Shown: piece by piece, positions 9,301 to 15,616 of the stretch
Position numbering within the stretch: position 1 is the stretch's first letter
How the letters are laid out: every line of letters begins with the position of its first letter
DNA from: Streptomyces sp. NBC_00442
Lineage (GTDB): Bacteria > Actinomycetota > Actinomycetes > Streptomycetales > Streptomycetaceae
Assembly: GCF_036014195.1 (NCBI RefSeq)
Contig: NZ_CP107918.1
Span: 4,154,001-4,218,000, forward strand
Length of the DNA: 64,000 nucleotides
Reading direction: 5' to 3'
The notes under the pieces: model-generated
Database searches by the model: none
What the model was told of the DNA's origin: nothing
The model's input: the letters and a program-made list of their open reading frames with translations, nothing else
Made by a program: the position numbers and the translations under genes

Positions 9301-10483
9301 CCCCGAGGAGATCGCCCTGATCAATCCCAATACGGGGACGCTGCCGATCTTCCGGACGCGGCGGGATGCGGATCTTACGGCGGATATCTATCGGCGTATT
9401 CCGGTGCTGTGGAACGAGACGGAGCGGGGTGGCAATCCGTGGGGGATCCTTTTTAAGAACCACTTCAACATGACAGACGACTTCGACGTTTTCCGGACGC
9501 GTAGTGAGCTGGAGAAGGACGGGTGGGATTTGCGTGATAACGTTTTTACGCGTGGTGATCGGCGAATGCTGCCACTATATGAGGGGAAGATGGCCCATCT
9601 TTTCGATCATCGGTGGAACAGCTACTTCGGCGTGGGTGACACCGAGTACCAGACTGTGAGTATTACAGGTAAGGAGTCTCCGAAGGCTGCAGCTAAGCCG
9701 CGTTATTGGGTAAAAGAGGCAGGTTCGATTTCTGTTGCTCGAAAAGGAAGGGAAGTGGAAATCCCGGGCGTGCGAGATCGTCTGATCGAGTCAAAATGGG
9801 ATCGCGACTGGCTTGTGGGATCGCGTGACGTCTGTCGCACCACGGATGAGCGTACGGCTATTCCCGCCTTTCTTCCACTCACTGCCGTAAGCTATACCTT
9901 TCCTCTGATGCTACCCGTTGGTCAGTCGCCAGGTTTGGTGGCAACTCTTGTCTCTGTCCAGAGTTCCCTGGTGTATGACTTCGTGGCGCGTCAGAAAGTG
10001 GGAGGCATTCATATGAATCGAATGGTTGTAAAGCAGCTTCCGGTTCCCGGGCCGGATGCCCTTGAGCCTCACGTGCCTTTTGTTACCCCCCGTGTCTTGG
10101 AGCTAGTCAGCACGGCATGGGACATGGCTGCCCTTGCCCGTGACCTTGGCGATACCGGTGCTCCCTTCCGATGGGATGAGGCTCGCCGCCCCCAAATCCG
10201 TGCCGAGCTGGACGCGTACTTCTTTCACCTCTACGGGGTCAGCCGCGACGACGCGGAGTACATTCTGGAGTCCTTCCAGTCGCAGACGGGTGGCCTAAAG
10301 CACAACGAGATCGCCAAGTACGGCCACTACCGCACCAAGGATCTCGTCCTCGCCGAGTACGACCGCATGGCCGCAGTCGGCGTAAGCCTCACCGCGCCCC
10401 TCGTGGACGGCGAGAACTACACCTCCACGCTCACTCCGCCGCCCGGCCACGGCCCGCGTCACCCCGCTGAGCCTGCGATGTAG
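6326..10483 (+). CDS. Large Eco57I/PglX-type N6-adenine DNA methyltransferase (DISARM DrmMI-like)
   Basis: 1385 residues, starting at the ATG that overlaps the stop of the SNF2 gene. The SAM-binding motif I is DPACGSGHF near residue 520, followed by GVDLNP, and the catalytic motif IV is NPPW near 798 (VVGNPPWDKVDF); together these identify an amino-methylase acting on adenine N6. The long N-terminal part resembles that of type IIG/PglX proteins, and the C-terminal third should contain the target-recognition domain. It would mark host DNA so that the neighbouring helicases act only on unmodified DNA. Roughly 9.34-10.15 kb uses clearly more A/T-ending codons than the rest, consistent with an exchanged specificity domain. 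I see no PD-(D/E)XK nuclease motif, but a remote one could be missed. Confidence 0.85.
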   Translation: MSATTRNQVFSAVHTVGALLPADMLVRISESKEGRDVPGSGPADYHVTGPRRSVRDEAERHWDYLKAVWRELREKLPVSAEADQPADPTGLAVGQWLEPLFNELGFGRLTTVAVGEYRADSDPERVFPISHSWHHVPVHMAAWNALLDKRPGGVGTVPPHSLLQECLNRREAHLWGVLTNGRQLRLLRDSNALATASYVEFDLEAIFDGELFSEFVLLYRLLHVSRFETGEAGVPSACWLEQWRTEAIASGTRALDHHRDGVQRAITTLGTGFLRHPANTDLRDNLDADGLHKALLRLAYRMIFLFVAEDRDALHDPDADQDARKRYAKYFSSARLRRHALRRQGTAHADQYAALRIVMDALGREDGRPELGLPGLGGLFDDTAADAPLRDCSLSNASLLEAVRHLSRVRDEKTARWRPVDYRNMGSEELGSIYESLLELVPKHSATERSFELVNRLGNDRKKTGSYYTPSSLIEVLLDSTLDPVIDDAQKRGEQAATAAGEPDPSEAIVRELLSLTVCDPACGSGHFLVAAARRIAKRVAAVRESNPEPPPVAVRTALHEVVARCVYGVDLNPMAVELAKVSLWLEALEPGKALGFLDAHIKHGNGLVGTTPTLMLDGIPNKAFKVVEGDDEKYARFLEKQNDQERKGQSGLFEVVVETKVSNTAFASGLRRIIAAPSGNLRQVHAQQAAYEKWRDEKEYVHARHIADAWCAAFMWRKTKDAPAPVTHEVFQALRDPEARSASKATHDEIDELRDLYRFFHWHLEFPEVFTVPERVDGDEVVDPATGWAGGFSCVVGNPPWDKVDFEDKKYFSVVEPSIAAIAGTARRTRIAEWEAENEEAGNPEAGRRYRTARRAVKSTFLFAGGSGAFPLCAKGLTVKGVNSLQTDQLFAERFATIAAPRSRFGCILPTAIATGAGAQYLFSDFTRRGAVAALYDFENRKPLFVGVHASYKFCLLSLAGRDLREPAARFAFFLEDPADLDDAERVFALSPEEIALINPNTGTLPIFRTRRDADLTADIYRRIPVLWNETERGGNPWGILFKNHFNMTDDFDVFRTRSELEKDGWDLRDNVFTRGDRRMLPLYEGKMAHLFDHRWNSYFGVGDTEYQTVSITGKESPKAAAKPRYWVKEAGSISVARKGREVEIPGVRDRLIESKWDRDWLVGSRDVCRTTDERTAIPAFLPLTAVSYTFPLMLPVGQSPGLVATLVSVQSSLVYDFVARQKVGGIHMNRMVVKQLPVPGPDALEPHVPFVTPRVLELVSTAWDMAALARDLGDTGAPFRWDEARRPQIRAELDAYFFHLYGVSRDDAEYILESFQSQTGGLKHNEIAKYGHYRTKDLVLAEYDRMAAVGVSLTAPLVDGENYTSTLTPPPGHGPRHPAEPAM

Positions 10484-10528
10484 GCGTTTCCCGTTGGGCG
10501 CGGTTCTCGGCCACGGGGCGCGCTGGAC

Positions 10529-10801
10529 ATGCGAGCGCCCCGGCTCCGGAGGGGTGAAGCGGGGGCGCGGGACTCCTACCGCCATCCTTCGGGCGGCAAG
10601 GTCGTCTATGCGGTGATGCCTCTCGCGCGACCGACGGTGGCGATCGCGCGAGAGGTGGCCGGCGGATCCGCGAGCCGTGCGGCCGCTCTCGTCCACGAAC
10701 TCACGGCGCGTGCCTACCGATTCACCGGCGCGGAACGGATGATCCATCGCCTGTCGCGAACTCCGTCGGCGCCGGACGCTGTCCCCGAGCGGGCGGCCTG
10801 A
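10529..10801 (+). CDS. Doubtful small ORF downstream of the large methylase
   Basis: 90 codons from ATG, 45 bp after the methylase stop. The product is basic and Ala/Arg-rich and I do not recognise it. There is no clear ribosome binding site, and a 12-bp inverted repeat sits inside the frame, which speaks for non-coding or decayed sequence. It is listed only because nothing else occupies the interval. Confidence 0.2.
   Translation: MRAPRLRRGEAGARDSYRHPSGGKVVYAVMPLARPTVAIAREVAGGSASRAAALVHELTARAYRFTGAERMIHRLSRTPSAPDAVPERAA
10619..10655. terminator. Stem-loop downstream of DISARM-like genes
   Basis: Perfect 12-bp arms CCTCTCGCGCGA / TCGCGCGAGAGG around a 13-nt loop, about 135 bp after the methylase stop. 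It may be a terminator for the three-gene operon, but there is no T-run and it lies inside the doubtful small ORF. Confidence 0.4.
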
Positions 10802-10811
10802 CTCCGCACAG

Positions 10812-10900
10812 CTGATCCCGCCGGCGCCGCCCTCGACGTTCTGGTGCCCAGCAGCGCCTCCGGGCACCAGTCAGGCGAATGCGGCGGCCGACGGGATCAG
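10812..10900. terminator. Nested inverted repeats between convergent genes
   Basis: The outer arms are CTGATCCCG (10812-10820) and CGGGATCAG (10892-10900), extended imperfectly inwards by GC-rich bases. The inner arms are CTGGTGCCC (10841-10849) and GGGCACCAG (10862-10870). The right outer arm overlaps the stop codon of the minus-strand gene ending at 10897. A bidirectional terminator is the simplest reading. Confidence 0.5.
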
Positions 10901-11604
10901 TTGTCGTCCCGCTGCCGTTCGTCCGCACATGCGAGCCACAGCGCATAGCAGTGCCGCAGCTCAGTGATGGCTTCCTCGTTCAGTGCCGGGTCGGAGACCG
11001 AGACGTTGGCCAGGCGCATGACGATCTCCGTCATGTGTTCGGTGACGACGGCTGAGCGGCGGGCGTGCGCGGCGGCGCGCTGGGCGGCGATCCTCTCCCG
11101 GGCGGCCATCATGTCGGTCAACGTGCCGTAGCCGGGCTGTTCGGCGTCGTACAGGGAGGGCGCCCGAGGCAGCCCGGCCGCTGTGAGCGTGGGTACGGGA
11201 TCGCGGTCGTCTGTCGGCGTCCGCGCGACCCCTGTCCCAGCGTCCTCCATGCCCAGGATGCGCAGAACGACCTGCCGTTCAGCCTCGGAAACGGCCACCC
11301 TGGCCGCCAGAGTGTCGAGTTCGTCGAGGAGGCCGGGCACGGCACCGGAGCCCCCCTCGGCGAGGTGGCCTTCGAGTTCCCGCGCGAGGGCGTGAGCACG
11401 CTCGGAGGCCGTGTCAAGCAGCGTGTTGCATGCGTCGATCTCGGCGAAGGCGCGCTGGGCTGTCTGTAAGGCCATGTCGAGGACGTCGCCGGGCTCGCCC
11501 GTCAGCATGCGGGTGTGGTGGAGGAGGGCGCGTACGTGTGTACGCGCCGTCTCCAGCGGATCGTGCTCCAGCTCTTCCTGCATCCCCTGCCATTCATCGG
11601 CCAT
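10897..11604 (-). CDS. Helical protein of unknown function in the defence island
   Basis: 235 residues from ATG at 11604; the open frame continues upstream, but that part has no protein-like character. I do not recognise the family. The sequence is rich in Ala, Glu, Arg and Leu with few glycines, so it should be mostly alpha-helical: one helical segment over residues 20-90, an Ala/Glu/Arg-rich segment near 85-120, then a Pro/Asp-rich linker and another helical half ending in ALWLACADERQRDDN. No signal peptide or membrane segment is seen. It is transcribed divergently from the Rad50-like ATPase and shares its 260-bp promoter region, which contains the 17-bp operator-like element. It could be a regulator or third component of that module; this is inference from position only. 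Confidence 0.65.
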   Translation of the reverse strand: MADEWQGMQEELEHDPLETARTHVRALLHHTRMLTGEPGDVLDMALQTAQRAFAEIDACNTLLDTASERAHALARELEGHLAEGGSGAVPGLLDELDTLAARVAVSEAERQVVLRILGMEDAGTGVARTPTDDRDPVPTLTAAGLPRAPSLYDAEQPGYGTLTDMMAARERIAAQRAAAHARRSAVVTEHMTEIVMRLANVSVSDPALNEEAITELRHCYALWLACADERQRDDN

Positions 11605-11770
11605 GAGGTCTTCGGTCCCGTTCGGTCGGGTGGGCTGCACTTGTTGACCCCTTCTCGTACTTCGGTTCAGACGGGTTGCATTCGCGGGTTCCGGGCGAGT
11701 GGACCGCCTACGTGGCCACGCCGGGATCCATACCGTACACGTTTTCGAGTTTCTGGGCATAGTGGAGTCT

Positions 11771-11786
11771 GTTGACATCGCCAACG
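11771..11786 (+). promoter_or_regulatory. Operator/promoter-like element, copy 1
   Basis: GTTGACATCGCCAACG, containing the imperfect dyad GTTGAC-ATC-GCCAAC and an embedded TTGACA that could be a -35 box. It lies 79 bp before the ATG of the ATPase gene. An identical copy in reverse orientation precedes the HTH-methylase at 20.4 kb; with the preceding T the match is 17 bp. No convincing -10 box is seen at the right spacing. Confidence 0.55.
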
Positions 11787-11864
11787 TGCATCGTGGAGGA
11801 TCGGGGAGTGAACAGCGCGGCGGTCCCGTCGTGCTCTCCGTCTGATCGTGCAAGGAGCACCGCC

Positions 11865-14297
11865 ATGACCGACGACACCCCTCTGCGTCAGCTGCTCGAC
11901 GACCGCCTCACCGCGGGCGTCGCCGCGTCCGTACTGGCCCCGGAGGCGGCCGACCTGCTGCGCGGGATGCTTCCCGCGCCGACGCCGGAGAGGACCGGAC
12001 GCGCCGGGCCCGTGTACCTGCGCTCCATCACGGCGGCGGGCTGGCGGGGCGTCGGCCCCGAGACCACGCTCGACCTTCCGCCCGGCCCCGGGCTGACCGT
12101 CGTCGCGGGTCGCAACGGCACCGGCAAGTCGAGCTTCGCCGAAGCCGCCGAGATGGCGCTGACGGGCTTCAACGCCCGCTGGGACGGGAGCAACGGCAAG
12201 GCTCGTACGGCGGTGTGGAAGGAAGGGTGGCGCAACCTGCACGACTCCACGGTCCCGACCGTCTCCGTACGGCTCACCCTGGACGACACCGGCGACCCGG
12301 TCACCGTGCGCCGCACGTGGTACGGGGCGAAGGTGGACGAGGCGCGCACCACGGTGGAGCGGGCGGACGGCACGGAGCAGAAGCTGGAGGAGAGCATCGA
12401 CGCCTCGACGCTCTCCCTCTACCGCCCGTTCCTGCCGTACAGCGAGCTGGGCTCGATGGTCGACGGGACGCTCAGCGCCCTGCACAACACCCTGGCCCGG
12501 TTCATCGGGCTCGGCCAGCTCGGCGACATCGACGACCTGCTCGCGGCCCGCATCAAGGCGTGCAAGGACGTCGAGAAGCGGCCCGGCGCCCTCAAGACCG
12601 CGGCCGCCGACGCTCTGACCGGACTCGACGACCAGCGTGCCGTCGAAGCTGCTCGGGCACTTGGCGGACGTACCCCCGATGCGGACGCCGTCCGCGCCCT
12701 GCTCGACCGGGACGCGGTCACCGACTCGGGTGCGGACGTCCGTCTCCGGGCACTCGCCACCCTGACCGGCCCCGACCAGCAGGAGGTCGCCGGGGCGCTG
12801 GCCCGGCTGCGGGAGGCGGCTGCCGCAGCCGAGGACGTACGACACTCCGACGCCGAGGACGCGCGGCGGCTCGCCGGGCTGCTGGAGAACGCCCTCGAAC
12901 ACCGTCACCGCTCCCAGAGCGCCGACTGCCCTGTCTGCGGCACCGCGGACCGTCTGGACCGGGCCTGGGCGGAAGGCGCGCGGGCGGAGATCGAGCGTCT
13001 CCAGTCGGAGGCGGCCGGGGCCGAAACGGTCCGCCGGGCGCTCGGCGCCGCGCAGCGTGCCGTCCACGACCTGGTGCAGCCGGTCCCCGACCTGCTGCGG
13101 GCGGAGGAGTCGGAACTGGCGGGACTCTGGCGCGAATGGGCCCTGTGCCGGAGCCTGACCGACCCCGCCGAGCTGGCGAACCGCGTCGAACGCGTCGCCC
13201 CGACGCTGGGCGCGGCATGCCGGCAGACCAGCGAGGAGGCCGCCCGCAGGCTCACCGACCGCAACACCGCCTGGCGGCCCGCGGCCGTGCGGCTCGCCGA
13301 GTGGCTCGACGCGACGGAGAAGGCCGCGGAGGCGAAGGACCGGCGCAGGGAGGCCGAAGCGGCCCGCTCCTGGCTCAGGAAGCTGACGGACGAGCTGAGG
13401 GACGAGCGGATGGCGAAGTTCGTCAAGCAGTCGCAGGGCGTGTGGAAGAAGCTCTGCGAGAGCAGCAGCGTGTCGCTCGGGAACATCGAGCTGAAGGGCA
13501 CGGCCCGGCAGGGGAGTGTGCAGCTCGGCGTCTCCGTGGACGCCCACGAGGCGCCCGCGTACAGCGTGATGAGCCAGGGTGAACTGCACTCGCTCGCCCT
13601 GTCGCTGTTCATCCCGCGCGCGACGCACGACGACAGCCCGTTCGGCTTCCTCGTCATCGACGACCCGGTGCAGTCGATGGACACACAGAAGGTGGAAGGG
13701 CTGGCCACCGTCCTGAGCGAGTGCGCCCGCCACCGGCAGGTGGTCGTCTTCACCCACGACACCCGGCTGGAGCAGGCCATCTCCCACCTCGGCATCGAGG
13801 CGACGATCCTCCACATCTCCCGCGAGAGCGATTCTGTCGTCACCGTCGAGAGGAGGAGCGATCCCGTCAAGCAGGCGTTCCAGGAGGCCCGTGACCTCTC
13901 CTACGATCAGAATCTTCCCCAGAGCGTCGCCGACCGGGTGATTCCGGCGATGTGCCGGCACGCACTGGAAGTCGCCTGCATGGAGACCGCGCGCCGTACC
14001 CTGCGGGACGACCACGGCCTTGGCCTCGTGGAGATCGAGGAGCGTATCTCCTCGCTGGTGCGCACCAAGGAGCATGTGGCCCTCGCCCTGCTCGGTGACT
14101 CTTCCGGGAGGCCGCAGACGGTGGTCGAGAGCCTGTACACCGGGGGATGGGCGCTGATCAACGAGCTCAACGAGGGCTCTCACCCGGGGCTGCCGACCCT
14201 GGACGACCGCAAGCAGCTCGTGACGCGTACGGAGAGGCTGGCCGGGGCGATCCGGCGTGGCCGGGGAACGGTCGTGTCGCAGGGCGGTGCCCGATGA
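11865..14297 (+). CDS. Zinc-hook Rad50/SbcC-like ABC ATPase, probable defence protein
   Basis: 810 residues from ATG at 11865, with AAGGAG 7 bp upstream. The order is Walker A GRNGTGKSS near residue 82, a helical arm, a Rad50-type hook CPVCG near 355, a second arm, the ABC signature SQGELHSLALSLF near 569 and Walker B FLVIDDPVQSMD near 598, followed by a His switch (FTHDTR). After the ATPase head comes a ~150-residue helical tail, which housekeeping Rad50/SbcC lacks. SMC-like ATPases of this size serve as DNA sensors in Lamassu/ABC-three-component and related phage-defence systems. No sbcD/mre11-type nuclease is adjacent; the next gene, overlapping by 4 bp, is a small unknown protein. The fold is certain; the defence role is inferred from the setting. 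Confidence 0.85.
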   Translation: MTDDTPLRQLLDDRLTAGVAASVLAPEAADLLRGMLPAPTPERTGRAGPVYLRSITAAGWRGVGPETTLDLPPGPGLTVVAGRNGTGKSSFAEAAEMALTGFNARWDGSNGKARTAVWKEGWRNLHDSTVPTVSVRLTLDDTGDPVTVRRTWYGAKVDEARTTVERADGTEQKLEESIDASTLSLYRPFLPYSELGSMVDGTLSALHNTLARFIGLGQLGDIDDLLAARIKACKDVEKRPGALKTAAADALTGLDDQRAVEAARALGGRTPDADAVRALLDRDAVTDSGADVRLRALATLTGPDQQEVAGALARLREAAAAAEDVRHSDAEDARRLAGLLENALEHRHRSQSADCPVCGTADRLDRAWAEGARAEIERLQSEAAGAETVRRALGAAQRAVHDLVQPVPDLLRAEESELAGLWREWALCRSLTDPAELANRVERVAPTLGAACRQTSEEAARRLTDRNTAWRPAAVRLAEWLDATEKAAEAKDRRREAEAARSWLRKLTDELRDERMAKFVKQSQGVWKKLCESSSVSLGNIELKGTARQGSVQLGVSVDAHEAPAYSVMSQGELHSLALSLFIPRATHDDSPFGFLVIDDPVQSMDTQKVEGLATVLSECARHRQVVVFTHDTRLEQAISHLGIEATILHISRESDSVVTVERRSDPVKQAFQEARDLSYDQNLPQSVADRVIPAMCRHALEVACMETARRTLRDDHGLGLVEIEERISSLVRTKEHVALALLGDSSGRPQTVVESLYTGGWALINELNEGSHPGLPTLDDRKQLVTRTERLAGAIRRGRGTVVSQGGAR

Positions 14298-14842
14298 CGG
14301 ACAACGCCCGCGAACTCGTCTCCGCCGCCGAGGCCCTCCTGCGGCCTCCGGCGGGCACGCCGGGACCGCTCAGCCCCGGCGTACGGGCCCGCGCCGCCGC
14401 CGTGCTGCTGCGCCTCGCCCTCGACCAGCGGCTGGACGACTTCTGGCACAGGGTGGCCCCTGCCATGACGCGTAATGCCAAGCACCGCATGCTGTGCCTG
14501 GAGGCGTACACGGACCGGGGGACCGCCCGGCGCTGGCGCCTCACCTGGTCCGCGCTCAGCGGTGTCTGCCACCACCGCGTGCCCGAACTGCCTCCCATGC
14601 CCGCCGAGATCCAGGCGCGTCTGCTGGAGGTGAACGCCCTGCTCGACGCACTCGACGGGGCGCCCACCGCCACACCTGCCGTGGTCATCCCGGCTCCGGT
14701 CCCCCCGATCGGCCGGACCACGACACTGGCCGCGACCCCCGCCGTGCCCCCGGCGGGGGACCTGCTGGCGGGCCACTCCGTACCGAAGCCCTGCCCGCCG
14801 CCGGGACGGCGGGTCGCACCTCCGGTCGTCGGCGGTCCGTGA
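14294..14842 (+). CDS. 182-residue partner of the Rad50-like ATPase, unknown function
   Basis: It starts at an ATG overlapping the ATPase stop (ATGA), so the two should be made in fixed ratio. Residues 1-115 look helical, with WSALSGVCHHR near residue 90 followed by ELPPMPAEI. A W..LS..CHH/YEL pattern of this kind is familiar to me from small partners of SMC-like ATPases in actinobacterial defence loci, but I cannot name the family. From about residue 120 the chain becomes Pro/Ala/Thr-rich and probably disordered. No nuclease, membrane or signal sequence is seen. The Cys-His-His cluster could bind metal. It may be the effector, or the middle component linking the ATPase to an effector. Confidence 0.75.
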   Translation: MTDNARELVSAAEALLRPPAGTPGPLSPGVRARAAAVLLRLALDQRLDDFWHRVAPAMTRNAKHRMLCLEAYTDRGTARRWRLTWSALSGVCHHRVPELPPMPAEIQARLLEVNALLDALDGAPTATPAVVIPAPVPPIGRTTTLAATPAVPPAGDLLAGHSVPKPCPPPGRRVAPPVVGGP

Positions 14843-14873
14843 ACGTACCGGGAGCCGTCCGCGTCGTCTGCGG

Positions 14874-15512
14874 CTACGACCGGACGAGATCCGGCAGCCA
14901 GCCGATGTGGCGCAGTGTCGGCGCGACCCGACTGAGCAGGAAGAACACGACCGGCGTCTCGTCATCGTCCTGCGGGAAGAAGAGAGCGTGCTGAACGGAA
15001 TCCGTGTCCTGCGGCTCGTCCAGGTCGATGAGCAGCGGGTCCGGCCGCTCGAAGGCCACGTCGAGAACCACCCCGGGGCGATCGGTCAGCTCACGCAGAT
15101 CATCGAGACCGCACAGGTCGGCGAAGTCGGCAGTGGTGAACGTCTTCTTGAAGCTTGGGCGGTCGCCGGGGACGGCGACCCAGCCCATGATCCGCAGTTC
15201 CCCGTCGTATAGCTCGGACTCCTGGATACCGGCACGCCGACGGTTGTGCAGGTTGGACAGCGGAGCAGGCATCTCTGGCACGACGGCGGGCTGGTACAGG
15301 ACGAGATCACGCTCCCCGTTCTCCCACCGCGTGTCGTGGATCGTCAGACCGGGCCGGCTGGCCACCTGCACCCGCCACACCCCCGCCACGCCCCTGGACC
15401 GCACACCGGAACACGTGGCCGCGTAGTCCTTCGGCGTCGTGCCGTCCCGTCGCAATGTGAGCTGATCCATGATGGTCACGGCGACTGTGTCCCTCCACCC
15501 GTGGGGTGACAC
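14874..15512 (-). CDS. Unknown protein between the ATPase module and McrBC
   Basis: 212 residues if begun at the GTG at 15512, which has GGGGAG about 11 bp upstream; an internal ATG at 15470 would give 198. I do not recognise the family. The chain alternates beta-like hydrophobic stretches (VWRVQVAS, GVVLDVAFE, TPVVFFLL) with acidic loops (DLDEPQDTD, FPQDDDE), suggesting a compact soluble alpha/beta domain. It is transcribed towards the partner gene, with only 31 bp between the two stops, and divergently from mcrB, with about 100 bp between. That position makes it a candidate accessory or regulatory factor of the island. Confidence 0.65.
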   Translation of the reverse strand: MSPHGWRDTVAVTIMDQLTLRRDGTTPKDYAATCSGVRSRGVAGVWRVQVASRPGLTIHDTRWENGERDLVLYQPAVVPEMPAPLSNLHNRRRAGIQESELYDGELRIMGWVAVPGDRPSFKKTFTTADFADLCGLDDLRELTDRPGVVLDVAFERPDPLLIDLDEPQDTDSVQHALFFPQDDDETPVVFFLLSRVAPTLRHIGWLPDLVRS

Positions 15513-15616
15513 ACACCGTGCTCCCCTGGCGGGAGATTATGCGCTTAACTACGCCAAAAAATAGGGTTGTTGGGAAAGGTGGCAATGCTTGTGCCGCCCG
15601 GAACGGGGGAGCGAAC

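Noticed and set aside
2..10483. BREX or Pgl assignment based on the PglX-like methylase
   Set aside because: No PglZ phosphatase, BrxC/PglY ATPase or BrxL in the window; the SNF2 and DUF1998 partners fit DISARM better.
11772..11777. TTGACA as a simple -35 box for the ATPase gene
   Set aside because: No acceptable -10 hexamer 16-18 bp downstream; the dyad and second copy favour an operator, though a promoter overlap stays possible.
11865..14842. Naming the ATPase pair Lamassu
   Set aside because: No LmuA effector or recognisable LmuC; the shared SMC-like ATPase fold alone is not enough.
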